Source: Diphasiastrum complanatum (Eukaryota > Streptophyta > Lycopodiopsida > Lycopodiales > Lycopodiaceae). From it: DNA of 64,000 bases. The notes beneath the pieces are model-generated. The model worked only from the letters and a program-made list of their open reading frames with translations. It did no database searches and had not been told where the DNA came from. This document shows positions 11,331 through 22,904 of this stretch, in pieces; the first letter of the stretch is position 1; every line of letters starts with the position of its first letter. Location: NCBI GenBank assembly GCA_029204225.1, contig MU831576.1, forward strand, positions 1 to 64,000, in the 5' to 3' direction. A program made the position numbers and the translations under genes.

Positions 11331-12260
11331 GATATATATATACGTTCTAGTTTTTTGTGGAGTACCACTGCATGGCAGTCCAGTCTCTGTTACAAGATGT
11401 GCCACTTACAGACATGTACTATAAAAATAAAAGTGACACATAACAACTACTATAGACAATAATACTAGTCAAGTGTTTAGATAATTTGGACTTACTTATT
11501 CTAACACTCTCCGTTAAGTCCTAGTTTATCTTACATACTCTAAAAGGCTCAAATTTGTCAACAGTTAATGGCTTAGTAAACACGTCTGCTAGCGGTCCTC
11601 TGTCCTGCAATGCACCACTTTGATTCATTAGGTAGCAATTTTTCTCTAATGAAATGATACTTGATTTCTATATGTTTTGTGCGTGCATGGAACACGAGAT
11701 TCTGTGCCATCTAAATGGAGCTTTGACTGTCTCATTTGATCATAGTAGGTTTTCGTGATGGGATGTCAATATCTTCTAGCATTCTTCTCAACCATATCAC
11801 CTCATGTGTGGTTGAGCATGGCACTTTATATTCGACTTCCATTGTGGATAAAGCTATTATTTCCTGCTTCTTGCTAGATTATAAACACCATTACCTAGAT
11901 GAAAGATAAAACTTCTGGAGGATTTCTTGGCATCAATACAACCCGCCTAGTTTGAATCGACATAGCCTTGTAAGATTGACAAGGCTTGTCCGTTCCATGA
12001 AAGAGTCCATAAGTTGTCATGCCTTTAATACAGCAAAATTTTTGTTTTGTTAACATATTTAGCTTGTGTGAGTGCGATTACATTCTTCTTTTGCCATATT
12101 TCCACTCCAAGGTAATAGTGCATTAAGACAAGATTAGTCATATCAAAATTCAAGGCTAAATCCTTTTTGATAGCACTTATTAGCTCTTTATCATTGCTAT
12201 AATAATGAGGTTGTGGCCACATAACGTACGATGATTGTGATACTAGACTTTTGTGCAAAG
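11331..12260 (-). mobile_element. Copia 3' fragment, copy A
   Basis: Minus strand. The RT C-terminal part is clear (FDMTNLVLMHYYLGVEIWQK then VIALTQAKYVNKTKILLY, 12260-12025). Decayed RNase H sequence follows, with LADVFTKPLTVDKFEPFR near 11560-11600. Then comes a purine tract (cggagag) and an LTR start TGTTAGAATAAG at 11506. The LTR piece continues to about 11331, where similarity with copy B stops. Many stops and frame slips are present. Confidence 0.85.
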
Positions 12261-12462
12261 TAATACAGATTTGAGTCTAAGGAAGTACATACCAGCCCTG
12301 TAGATAAAAGGTACTCATCATAGCTCCATATGACTCCATATAACTAGTTGGTGGCCATAGTCCTTCAAGAAGATCCACTTGACACAAGAAATGACCATAG
12401 ATTCACCAAAAATTGACAATCTCCAAGCATTGGCACCACATAGTTCAAACGTTGAGAACTTA

Positions 12463-12594
12463 GGCATGAATGAATGATATAATGAACTTCGAATAGCTTC
12501 ATTTTCATCAGCAAAACCAGCCAAGAATGCTAGTATAACTTCAACATCAAAATGAGGCAATACAATGTAACTAGTTTTACCATATCTTGACAAT
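12463..12594. repeat. Dispersed repeat X, copy 2
   Basis: Direct-repeat partner of 8467-8600. It ends six bases before repeat Y copy 2 starts, so two repeat families abut here. Confidence 0.85.
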
Positions 12595-12600
12595 TATGGA

Positions 12601-12753
12601 TATTGCCATGCCTTTAGTCTTTAGTGATCATCCATGAGTCCAACAATATTATCTCTCCATTTCCATGCTAAACAACATGGATAGCATCGTATGAGAAATC
12701 AAGTGGAGGCATATCTTTCATAGCTAAAAGGAGAGCTAAGAGACATGGTCACA
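12601..12753. repeat. Dispersed repeat Y, copy 2
   Basis: Direct-repeat partner of 2461-2613, gap-free over about 153 bases. Confidence 0.85.
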
Positions 12754-13013
12754 CGCATAGGAGGCGTTCGCCAATGAGAGCAATTTTCTGTGCCTAAAAG
12801 GCTTCTACATAATAGAACAGATGTGTCACCTACGTTGCTATTGTAGGAAAATCAAACACAACTGGAAATCCTTGTGGTTATCAAGACATAACTCGAAGGG
12901 TTCCTTCATCTTGACATTGGCGTGGCGTAGTTTGTGTTGAATGGAATATGTTTCCATGCCAAATGCCGCATCATGGCATGCTAGAGTCAGCTGCCTGTGA
13001 ATGGGTTTAGTTG

Positions 13014-13980
13014 TGAGATACATATATACATTCTAGTTTTTGTGGGGTAGCATTACATGGCAGTTCGGTCCCTATTATAGGACGCGTGTCTCGACTTACT
13101 AGCCACTTACAGACATGTACTATAAAAATAAAAGTGACGCATAACAACTACTATAGATAGTAATACTGGTCAAGTGTTTAGATAATCTGGACTTACTTAT
13201 TCTCACAGCCTCCATTAAGTCCTAGTTTATCTTACATACTCTAAAGAGCTCAAATTTGTTAGCAGTTAATGGCTTAGTAAACACATCTGCTAGCTGGTCC
13301 TCTGTCCTACAATGCACCACTTTGATTCATTAGGTAACAACTTTTCTCTAATGAAGTGATACTTGATTTCTATTTGTTTTGTGCATGAATGCAACATTAG
13401 AATCTATACCAACTAAATGGAGCTTTGAGTCTCACATTTGATCATAGTAGGTTTTCCTTGTGGGATGCCAATATCTTCTTGCATTCTTCACAACCATATC
13501 ACCTCATGTGTGGTTGAGATGGCACGTTATATTCAGCTTCCATTGTAGATAAAGCTATTGTTTCCTGCTTCTTGCTAGATCATGAAAATGCACCATTACC
13601 TAGATGAAAGAAATAACTTGTGGAGGATTTTATGACATCAATATAACCCACCCAATTTGAATCGACATAGCCTTGTAAGATTGGTAAGTCTTGTCCTTTC
13701 TCATGAAAGAGTCCATAAGTTGTCGTGCCTTTAATATAGCAAAGTATTCATTTTGCTGCATTCCTATGCACTTCCCTAGGTGTTGCCATAAATTGGCTTA
13801 CCCGACTAACTGCATAACTTATGTCAGGACATGTTGTGGTGAGATAAACTAAACAACCACTCACAATCATGCATCATGAACCACTTCAAGACTTCATTGA
13901 CATGTTTAGCTTGTGTAATTGCAATTCCATTTTTTTTTGCCATATTTCCACTCCAAGATAATAGTGCATCAAGACAAGAT
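13014..13980 (-). mobile_element. Copia 3' fragment, copy B (tandem with copy A)
   Basis: Same family and orientation as 11331-12130. The LTR starts at 13207 (TGTGAGAATAAG) after a purine tract, and RNase H-end homology (LADVFTKPL-type) lies near 13280-13300. The match then continues to 13980, which corresponds to about 12134 in copy A. It breaks off abruptly at gcatcaagacaagat, where unrelated sequence begins. It contains a block of about 100 bases (13755-13865) absent from copy A, so copy A has an internal deletion there or copy B an insertion. Confidence 0.82.
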
Positions 13981-14172
13981 CATCACAAGCAATGGAGAAA
14001 TCGCATTGGCAAGCTAGAGCAACATTTCATTGAAATACACAACATGGTGGAACATCTCAAAAAAATAGTTACATCATCCAGCTATTTCAATGGTTCTACA
14101 ATTGTGTTCAAATCGGATACAAAACTAGATCAACAAATTATCAAAAATTCAGAAAGGCGTGCAAATTCATAG
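13981..14172 (+). pseudogene. C-terminal end of a coiled-coil-like protein, unknown
   Basis: A plus-strand open stretch begins exactly at the break with the Copia fragment. It reads HHKQWRNRIGKLEQHFIEIH, NMVEHLKKIV and then a Lys/Ser-rich tail to a stop at 14170. The heptad-like spacing suggests a coiled coil. It faces the minus-strand gene end at 14281, the same convergent arrangement seen at 26622/27113 and 17343/17539. No family was recognised. Confidence 0.35.
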
Positions 14173-14280
14173 ACAAAAATAATATTGATGCAAGACTCAA
14201 CTCATAGTAAATTTCATGATATCGGACAAAAAGAGTATATGTATTATATGTCATCATTTCAAGTACAATGTGCAACAAAA

Positions 14281-14675
14281 TCATTGTTCCTCTTTATCTT
14301 TAATGATCAGCTTTGTTGTGTGGTCATGAAGAAATTTTTTTCTATCATATGGATCTAAAAAATCAATAGGTCTTCTTTTGCTCAAGTATATGTATCTGGA
14401 TAAAATAGCCAAGGAGGATGACCTTTTAGGAACTTCCTCAGCTACATAGCCAAATACTTTTATGATAATGTCACTCTTCGCAGAAATAATTTTATATGTA
14501 TTCTGAGGGTATTTATGCCCATTCGAGAAATATGATAACGCTTTAATTGCCATTATTATTGTCGCAGCATATGAAGAAATTTCGCTATAATGAATGCAAA
14601 TCTCTTTATTTACAAAGCACTTCAAATAATGGGACAGGGATGAATTCCTTGTGAAGAATTGCCAAAAATTGGCAA
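14281..14675 (-). pseudogene. Unknown transposon-associated protein A, copy 1 (C-terminal part)
   Basis: The minus-strand frame contains LSHYLKCFVNKEICIHYSE, IMAIKALSYFSNGHKY, VFGYVAEEVPKRSSS and LDPYDRKKFLHDHTTK before the stop. It aligns along its length with the second exon of the plus-strand gene at 26188-26622 (LGHYLRHFLKSEICSSFQ, IMAVKALSFYLGGHKF, ILGFTDGNVPLRSSH, LDAYASREFFHDNTT). Two diverged copies that keep the same pattern imply a real protein family. The function is unknown, and no catalytic motif is visible. The sequence upstream of about 14690 does not match. Confidence 0.6.
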
Positions 14676-14759
14676 ATCTAGCTTGATCAAAAACCATGTA
14701 GTACAATGTAAATTTTGTACATAAGTGGATTCCACACATGTGAGGCCAAGATGCCATGT

Positions 14760-14870
14760 GGCAATCTACTCCTAATGTAGGTTAGGTCAAGTCCATAGGG
14801 CTGGTCATGTCTATTTGGTGGTCATCCCTACTTTATAGGACCTACACCTAACATTAGAGAAAATTTGAAC
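14760..14870. repeat. Imperfect inverted repeat / hairpin
   Basis: ctcctaatgtaggttaggtc (about 14768-14787) and a roughly complementary segment ending ctacacctaacattag (about 14840-14857) flank about 50 bases. Pairing is imperfect. It could be a small MITE relic or a hairpin. Confidence 0.35.
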
Positions 14871-15440
14871 AAAAAAGGGGCCTTTCAAAAAGATACTTTT
14901 TATTTTTTTCAAAAGTTTCTTTCACATGGTCCAATCTTTAAATCTACGTAACGTAGCTCCTTCAAATTGATTTTCTTTTCTTTTTAAAAGAACTATAATT
15001 TTGCGTCGAGGGCAGCCCGTAAATAAGCCATTTTATTTGTAGTATAATATGCAACTTAGCAAAAAAAAAAAAAAAACAGTGTAATTTACTAACAACAATT
15101 TGGATCGAGACGATTATGGTGCCATTGGAAAGCCCTCGATGAGAGATTTTCAATGACACCCAACATGACCCAGTTTTGAGCTATAGTGAAGAAGGTATGG
15201 CCAGTCAAAGTCATTAGAGGAGTTCTCAATATCAAAAAGACCCTTTGTAAAGAAACTTTTATTTTTTTTCTATAGTCACTGGTACAAGCCTATGGTAGTC
15301 CTACGTGGCTTTCCTTTCTTGTTGTGCAAGCTTTCTCCATAGTGCATACCTAAACTTGTATGGCCAAGAGTCATCTCGAGAAAGCACTTCACTGCTTGGA
15401 GTTCATCATGTGTATCGAGGACACCTTGCACTCGAATGTT
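14871..15440. other. Unassigned DNA
   Basis: Contains an A-run near 15060-15077 and repeated ctacgtaacgtag strings (14944 and again at 15612). No gene recognised. Confidence 0.4.
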
Positions 15441-15444
15441 AATA

Positions 15445-15575
15445 GATTCACTCTTCCTAAACTTTTTGTCCAGAAGGCTCGACCCGACATAGCTTATGCC
15501 GTGTTCAGAATGAGCCAATTCAGCACGAATCCAGGCTTAGCACACTGGAAGATCGCGAAGTGAATTTTATAGGAC
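15445..15575 (+). pseudogene. Copia pol fragment (RT/RNase H junction)
   Basis: The plus-strand frame reads KARPDIAYAVFRMSQFSTNP then GLAHWKIAK and a stop. This is the TRPDI.YAV…SQF..NP…HW..AK block that lies between RT and RNase H in Copia elements. Only this short piece is present. Confidence 0.75.
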
Positions 15576-15959
15576 CATCACCAGGCCCAATCAAAATGCA
15601 CAGATTTGAAATCTACGTAACGTAGTTCAAATTAACTAAAAAATAAAAATGCAATATAGAAAACTTTGAAATTTGTTTCCGGGCAGCATGGACGTATCCC
15701 ACTGGTTTCTTCTTCCTGCCCGACACGTGCTAATCTGCCCGACGTCAATATCTCAAGTTAAAATTACTTTACTATGTTGGTTAGTATAATGAAATTTTCT
15801 AACTATACTAGTTACAGTTATAGAAATATAGTATGTAAAATTACATAAAATTTGGTATACTCAGTAACTGTGACTATGTTGGCATTCACATTAGATTAAA
15901 TGTGATATGAAAAATTAAAATTAAGTAACATATCAGAGAGATTTTTGGCGCCCAAGCTT

Positions 15960-17343
15960 TGAAAATAGCAACGGCGAGGAGACCCAGATCTACAATCGAT
16001 TCTGTGATTCTTTACAATGAGAAAGATGAAGCTGATAACTGGAAGCCAACAAAATATACGAAGAACTCATGGGTATTGCTACATCCATCATCAAAGGGCA
16101 ATTTTTGACAAAAGAAAAGAGCAAAAATGACTTACAAATCTTATTGGAAAGCAAAAATTTTGGAGTTTAAGACTATCCCGGGAGGTCAATCGATATCAGA
16201 AGTCTTAGTGCAATATGTATATATGCATTTAGAAATCAAAGTACACCATATCAATCCTCATGATCATCAAAAATGTAATCGTAAGTATATCAAAACATAT
16301 GCACTCTACAGCAATCATAGGTGATTTCCTTTATTGATGCTCTTCAGATTATGATTTAAATGCTTCAACATTGTTTTTTTCCTTCAGATTTATATCCATC
16401 ATGCATAAGTGAATGGGAGCCCGCACAATCACTTGCAGGAATATTAGACGTGATTCACTCTGATGTTGGAAAGCTACAATACAGAGGAAGAAGTCCAAAG
16501 GAACTTGCAGATTGTAGTATCTATTTTTATGAATCTTTATATACGCCACAAACAGATGGAGATTTTGACAAGCTCGAAGCAATTCCATTGCCTAGTTTTC
16601 AAAGTGATGAGTGGCCTACTCCTGACAGCATTGCTTCTGAATCCTTGAGATGCAAGCTACTCATTGATATTTAAAATGCTATGAAGATAAGCACAGGCTC
16701 GAAAATTGTTCACCTAAGTTGGTTTATCTCATTGCATACATTTGCTGATTTTTTCTCGAGTGCTAGTGTTCGTAGGACACCAACTTTATTTGTTTGCAAG
16801 GATTTATCAGATGAGACTTTGTCAGATCTCATGGATCAAGGCTGGGATAGTAAAACAAATAATGACATAGAATGCAGCATTAAAAAGTCCTCAATGATCT
16901 TTCATTATCATATCGAAAAACAAATGCTCGGTCTCACATTTAGCTACCAGAGATACAAGAAAATTGAAGGTACATGGCTACCACTGGATCAAGACTTTGA
17001 ACTAAATGGTCACACAAACCGAATGGAGATAAGCATTATCTACAATGAGGAATATTTGACTATGGTTGAGGTGGAAGAGCACTGGAAGCTTGATTTTATC
17101 AAAACAGAGCTCATTCTATCACAAACCAATCTACCAACATATTTCAGATTTATCATCAACGGAAGACTCGTAAGTACTTTATGTTTATTGCCATTTCAGA
17201 ATAGAACAAAATAATAGAAAATATCATCATTTACAATTGCACATTCACTAATATTTGCCATGTCACAGATGCGAAAAAGACAGGAGCTGATAACGTGCTG
17301 CAAAGATCTACCTACAACAATCACCATTGTGGGAGAACAATAG
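15960..17343 (+). pseudogene. BAH-like domain protein gene, three exons, two stop codons
   Basis: Exon 1 (about 15960-16280) reads DSVILYNEKDEADNWKPTKY, KNSWVLLHPSSKGN, a TGA near 16108, then YWKAKILEFKTIPGG and VLVQYVYMH. Donor GTAAGT and acceptor TTCCTTCAG join it in phase to exon 2 (16388-17169) with HLYPSCISEWEPAQSLAGIL. The order (W-V-L entry strand, YW.A.IL…VLV.Y.Y, then L.PS…PA…G…V) resembles a bromo-adjacent homology domain, a chromatin-reading fold. A TAA lies at 16672. The rest of exon 2 (LFVCKDLSDETL, WLPLDQDFELNG, FRFIINGRL) is unfamiliar. Exon 3 (17269-17343) ends VGEQ* in phase. The 3' end faces the protease gene at 17539. BAH is my best reading but needs a profile search. Confidence 0.5.
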
Positions 17344-17389
17344 TTTCAAATAAACTTTAGTAAAAATCTGTGTATACACCCTTTCATTC

Positions 17390-17395
17390 AATAAA
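17390..17395 (+). terminator. AATAAA polyadenylation signal
   Basis: A perfect AATAAA lies 47 bases after the stop of the BAH-like gene, in the short gap before the convergent protease gene ends. This fits a separate transcription unit. Confidence 0.5.
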
Positions 17396-18695
17396 TGAAA
17401 GCCCAAGTTGGGCATCTATACATGTATTTTGTGCTCCCAAATTCATAAACTGGAGCAGCATTTGATATATCAATGTATATTTTTCTATGAAGTCTATACA
17501 TGTGTTTTTGTTCTATGCTATCTATATTTTTTCTGATCTTAATTTAGTACAACTACATCATCCTTTGCACCATCATCAATAATGGGAGGGTGAAGCCTTG
17601 CCCTAGCCAGTATACTCAGGATAATTTCTTGTCTAAATCTGTACACCTGGCTTGATGTGTACTCAGGAAGTGTAAACTGCAAAATAGAACATTCATGTAT
17701 TAGTAATGGCCAATAACATCACCAGAATAGAAAACTAATCATGATTCCAAAATAAGAATAAGCATAATTTATTACCTTAGAAATATCAACATCTTGTTGA
17801 AGGATGAACCACTCAAAAAATAGCTTGGCATTGTACAATGTGTACCACCCACAATTGAATGAATCATTTTGCTGGGTGACTGCAAAATAATTTAGCACAC
17901 AAGAAATTAATTATGATACAGAATGAATTATATTGAAAATATTTCATTAGAATACTGATTTCAAAATGCTATTAAGAAAGACAAAGTTTACCTCCAAGAT
18001 GACGATCTGCCAGTCCATGGAATGGGGAATGTCTGTAGGAATATATTTACTTAGATATGGAATGAATATATCTACATCCTTATGTGTATTTCTCGCCGAA
18101 TTCATCTTCACACAAGAACATTTAATAATATAGATCTCTTAATAGAGATCATGTTTAAACTCCAGTGGTCACTGCAAAATAAGATTGAAAGTACTTTAGC
18201 GGCAATTCTGAGAACTATTTAAATTGAAAATGTCAATGTTAATGCATAAAACAGGAAGAAGCACTTAAATATCTTACTTGGTATGATATGAAATGACCAG
18301 ATACTTTGTTGCTGGTGTGAATCTACTTGTCAGACACTGTGACAATGTGTCATTATTCTCCTTGAAGGCCTGGAACTGAAAGTTACTCAGCACCAGCAAC
18401 TCGTTTGATGAATCTCTTGCAATGTCAAATTGCAAGAGTGTCAACCCGGACTCTATCACAGGATCACTGATAGAAGCCCGTCTGTCTTTGAGATCCAAGT
18501 GATCTAGAACTCTAAAATTAATACTAAAATGAAGTTCTTCTAGTCTAAAACAAAAAGGAGTACCAATTGTATCCATAGCATCCGATATGTGTTTCTCAAA
18601 TTTAAGATAATCATCCGAATCTATATATGTACAGAAATTGGGAGGAGGAGGAGGAGGTGGATGTGTGGTATCTACAGCAATTATAGAAGTATCCA

Positions 18696-18700
18696 AAACA
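18696..18700. other. Target-site duplication AAACA, left
   Basis: Five bases directly before the left LTR, identical to 23723-23727 directly after the right LTR. Confidence 0.95.
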
Positions 18701-19520
18701 TGTTGAATTTCACACGTGTGGATTGTCCACTACATGTACTTGTGATCTCCTAAGGTGTATAGATGCACCAAGATCAAGACTAGATTGAGATTCAAGATCA
18801 ATCTTGAATCCTATGGCAATAACACACTACTACATGCATTCAATCACTTCCAACTCTCACTCACACATGTGGGAAGTGTTCCAAAAGTATTCTAATTAAA
18901 AACAAGCTGCTCTCCTCAGGTAGAGAGAGAAAAACTATCATGAGCTCTCGGGTAGAGAGAGAAAGCTAGAAATTCAATGACACTTAAAATCCACTCAATC
19001 TCAAAATCAATTAGATCCAAAAGGAGGAGTACAATGATATTAGTAGATTCATGAGCAACCACTATGCTTAACTATGATTGGATCACACTTTTCGACCTCT
19101 TAATCCTATTGGACCATTGATCCATGCACCTCTAAATTCTATTGGACTATATTCAAGCACACCTCAAATTCCTATTGGACCACACATGGTTCCACCTCTA
19201 AATCCTATTGGACCTCTTAAGCTTCATCAAACAAAAGCATGACACTTGTCTACACTCTAATTGGCACAAGTTTGGCTCTATTTTGGCTCAATATTGGCAT
19301 TACAAGTGGAAATGGATAATTTGCCATTGATGCCAAATTTGACCCTATCAACATCCTACACCTAAATGCTTGACTATGAAATTCTATGAGACCCCTATAT
19401 CAAACATTTTGATTTACTTTACAATTCTCCACACGTGGGAACATCCTCCACACATGTGAGATTCACTTACAAACTTCTATCATAAAAAATACCAAGCTAG
19501 ATTTTTGCCAATTTCTCACA
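18701..19520 (-). repeat. Copia 3' LTR
   Basis: The 3' LTR of the minus-strand element. On the minus strand it is preceded by a T-rich and then purine tract (tttttttgaggag, about 19521-19533), the likely polypurine tract. Confidence 0.95.
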
Positions 19521-20017
19521 CTCCTCAAAAAAATAGCTTGGAAAGGTACTAGATCACTTGAGAAGTTTATAAATCTTTTTGAGTGGATCCTTTGGTATGC
19601 ATAAGAAGTGAAGGTCAGCCAAGGGATCCATCATAGCCGCACCCTCACCATATCCATGATAATATCTCTTTGGTAGAGATCTCTTGCCAATGCCTTTGAA
19701 GAGTGCTCCACCAATATGCCACTATTATCATGGGCTTCCTCCATGCTTGATGATGATCTTTGCCTTGAAAGTTCCACTTGCATGATGGATGCACCATAAA
19801 TAGAGAAATCTGAGGCTTCCAAGCCTCATAAGGATCATGGAGATCAAGATCATAAGATGTGAAACAATGATGATTATCAAGATTATGCTTTCTAGCTTGA
19901 CTAGTCCACATACAATGAACTATATCCATGATGGATCTAATCTTGATATCAAAGACTATATTGATCTTTTTTAGTCTAGTTACTCTCTCAAGGATGTAAG
20001 TGTCCACTTTGGATGCT

Positions 20018-21451
20018 TCACTTTTTACAATTTGCCTCAAAACATGTGAAAACATGATTTTCAAAAAAGTGAGTACTAAGCTCAATCTTGTTCTTACTAG
20101 AACCAAGAGCATACTTTTGACAATACAATATCTTGCTTTCAAAAAGTATTGGAAACACATCTAAGTCAATAATGACAAGAAACATGTCCATACTATAAGC
20201 ATCATACAAAACTAGTATAGCTTTTCTTGAACTTTGAGATCCAAAAAATTCAATGAAGCAAGATAGCATTTCAAGCAAAGGAAGAGAAGCATATATGAAT
20301 GTGTTGTAGTAGATACAACATGAAAGATGCCCCTCTTTGCCATGTAAGGTGAGCCATAAAGACTCGGCCATGCATCTTGAAGATCTTCTTGAAATCATAT
20401 GAAGAAGAAACTCCTCCTCATACATTGGCCCCATCATAACTTGAATACCTTCAAAAAGGATAACTTGTGATGCTTCTTGAGAAGCCTTGATCTCGGCCGC
20501 TTCCAAGATTGAATCTTCATGCAATATGACATCTCTATTCACGATCACATTTGAAATAGAGAGTGTAAAGACACTAAAGGCCTCCTTGATGGATGAGTAT
20601 CCAATCATGATCCATGCGCTTGGATCATCCTTCCTTCTTGTTTCCAAAGGAATATGTGCAAAGCAAGCACTACCAAGTTCACTAAGGTGATCAACCTTAG
20701 GCTTCATCTTGAATAAAACTTCATATGGTGCTATTCCTTCAAGAGCTCCAATACTCCTCAAAGCTTTGATCTTCAATGAGAATTTCTTCTCAACATATGC
20801 TTTGAATAATAAGGAATAATCATACACCAAAATACTTGAAGAGAGAAGATATGTGTATCTTGTGTAATCCTCCTCCTTTGAAATATTGGAAATATAAGAA
20901 ACATCAAGAGAGTTTGCACTCTCACTTGGATCCAATTTGTAGATGCCTTCAAATCTTGATCCAGATGCAAGGATCTCACCATCCTTCTTAATCACACAAT
21001 TGTCAATATTGAAATTGACATCAAAGCTACTATCAAGAAGTTGGCCAACACTTAAGATGTTCTTTGTAAGCTTTGGGACAAAAAGAACATTGTTGAGAAA
21101 GAGATCTTTAGAAGATGCAAGCTTCAAGGGAATAATCCCTACTCCTTCAATATTGCACTCATGCTTACTTGCAAAGTATATGGTCTTCTTGACTCCATCA
21201 TAAGGCATAATGGATGAAAAAAAGTGCTTGGAGCCACACATATGCGAAGATGCTCCACTATCAATATACCATGAGTCATCCTTGTTGAAGGTGGAAGAGG
21301 AGAAGCTTGATGCCATAAGAGAGCCTTCTCCATCACTTGCAATATAGTCTTCTTTCTCATTGGTGATGTTGGCTTGATTGAGTTGATTCTTCTTCTTGAA
21401 GCAATTGGTGGCATAATGTCCTTTTTTGCCACAATAAAAGCACTTGATCAT
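20018..21451 (-). CDS. Copia nucleocapsid-protease-truncated integrase frame
   Basis: It begins MIKCFYCGKKGHYATNC (CCHC zinc knuckle). The aspartic protease follows (DSWYIDSGASSHMCG), then FVPKLTKNILSVGQL. The integrase is cut down: the HHCC domain and most of the core are missing, with YVEKKFSLKIKALRS joined to GIAPYEVLFKMKP and then HIPLETRRKDDPSAWIMIGY and VIVNRDVIL. The remaining frame to the stop does not look like RT. Internal deletion has produced a long but non-functional pol. Confidence 0.88.
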   Translation of the reverse strand: MIKCFYCGKKGHYATNCFKKKNQLNQANITNEKEDYIASDGEGSLMASSFSSSTFNKDDSWYIDSGASSHMCGSKHFFSSIMPYDGVKKTIYFASKHECNIEGVGIIPLKLASSKDLFLNNVLFVPKLTKNILSVGQLLDSSFDVNFNIDNCVIKKDGEILASGSRFEGIYKLDPSESANSLDVSYISNISKEEDYTRYTYLLSSSILVYDYSLLFKAYVEKKFSLKIKALRSIGALEGIAPYEVLFKMKPKVDHLSELGSACFAHIPLETRRKDDPSAWIMIGYSSIKEAFSVFTLSISNVIVNRDVILHEDSILEAAEIKASQEASQVILFEGIQVMMGPMYEEEFLLHMISRRSSRCMAESLWLTLHGKEGHLSCCIYYNTFIYASLPLLEMLSCFIEFFGSQSSRKAILVLYDAYSMDMFLVIIDLDVFPILFESKILYCQKYALGSSKNKIELSTHFFENHVFTCFEANCKK

Positions 21452-21645
21452 CTTCTTCTTGAGATTTGAATTAGAAGCATGAGAGGTATCCTCCTCCTCT
21501 CCATCTTGGTCTTTAGCTTTGTCATTAGAGAAGTGATGTGTTGCTTCTTACTCCTCTCTTTGTGCTTGGCAAATAGAACTTTGCCATCATCATGATTGAG
21601 TGATAGCTTGTCCATCCTCAAGAGTTTGTACTCTTGTCTTGATTC

Positions 21646-22203
21646 TTAAGAAATAAGCACACTTTGAAGGGCCTCCAAACTTGGTAGCTCCTCCTTAATA
21701 GCATAGGATTGGACAAGGTTGTCATATTCATCTCTCAAGCCATTGAGAATGACTTGGACTAGCTCACTTTGATTGATTGAGTCACCAATACATGCAAGCT
21801 CCCTATGAATATCCTTGACTCTCAAAACATAACTAGATGCACTCTCATCACTCTTTTGACTACTTTGGAATATTTGATTTCTAAGAGTGAGGAGCCTAGA
21901 GGTGTTCTTAGCCTCATAGATGGACTTGAGACAATCCCAAGCTTCCTTGGATGTAGAACAATCACCAATCTCCCTCAATATCTCATTAGAGACATTCATC
22001 TTAATGTAGTGGAGAGCCATCCTAGCTCTCTTCTTGTAGTTTTGTACTTCTTGAAGGACTTGAGGCTCCTCCTCAATCCCAAGTACAATGTCCATCACAT
22101 CTTGGAGTATCAAGATGGACTCCATCCTCAACTTCCATATTGAATAATTGGAAGTAGACAATCTCTCACTTGGTTGCAACAAGTATGATCTCATTGAAGT
22201 CAT
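21646..22203 (-). CDS. Copia gag (capsid) open frame
   Basis: About 185 residues: MTSMRSYLLQPSERLSTSNY, YSIWKLRMESIL, AWDCLKSIYEAKNTSRLL, YVLRVKDIHRELACIGDSI and ILNGLRDEYDNLVQSYA. This is the UBN2-type gag pattern of plant Copia elements. The start is a plausible ATG. The frame ends at 21646, and the zinc-knuckle part lies downstream in another frame, so a frameshift or short deletion separates gag from pol. Confidence 0.9.
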   Translation of the reverse strand: MTSMRSYLLQPSERLSTSNYSIWKLRMESILILQDVMDIVLGIEEEPQVLQEVQNYKKRARMALHYIKMNVSNEILREIGDCSTSKEAWDCLKSIYEAKNTSRLLTLRNQIFQSSQKSDESASSYVLRVKDIHRELACIGDSINQSELVQVILNGLRDEYDNLVQSYAIKEELPSLEALQSVLIS

Positions 22204-22892
22204 GTAAAGTGGAGATAGATAAAAGTGATGAACAAAAAATGTTGCTTCTCTCTCACTATAGGATCCAATAATGGTGTGCTACCATCTCCTATGCAAGATC
22301 TTGCAACAAACTGTGAGATGATTCTCACTAGCTATCTCAATCTCTCCAAAACTAGATCTACTTACACATCAAATGATGGAGTATGGGAAAAGTTAGGATC
22401 AAACACTCTTATCACGTGTGAAATACACTAAGAAACCAAATTTGACTCAAATACAATGATATTGCATGAAACAAAATAGCTAAGATTTCAAAACAGTGCC
22501 TAGATCACATATAGATGAGATTGGTAAGCATTCAACTATGATTTTGGATCAAACAAGCAATCTTTTGACCAAACCAAATGTGTCCACACAGGTCTAGGTG
22601 CCCTACCTAACCCTCTTCAAAAGCTTATAACTAGCTTCAAAACAAGCTATCTAGCAAGATTTTTGGATCAAACATGAAAGGGATCTACCAAACTGAAATT
22701 GGATGTTCCTCACACGTGTCTGAGCACCTGATTCCGTACAGTACCAGGTCAGACCCAATCAATGTCCTTTTTATCTCTTTTGATCCAAAATTGAACAAGA
22801 TAGCTAGGAAAATGGGCCTTGACAATTTCTAGCTCAAGATTGAAGAATAGTTTTCACTCAAATGGATCAAAATGCATGGTAACCTTAGGTAG

Positions 22893-22904
22893 GCTCTGAT
22901 ACCA
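22893..22904 (-). promoter_or_regulatory. Primer-binding site, initiator tRNA-Met type
   Basis: TGGTATCAGAGC on the minus strand directly abuts the 5' LTR. This is the classic plant Copia primer site complementary to the 3' end of initiator tRNA-Met. Confidence 0.95.
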
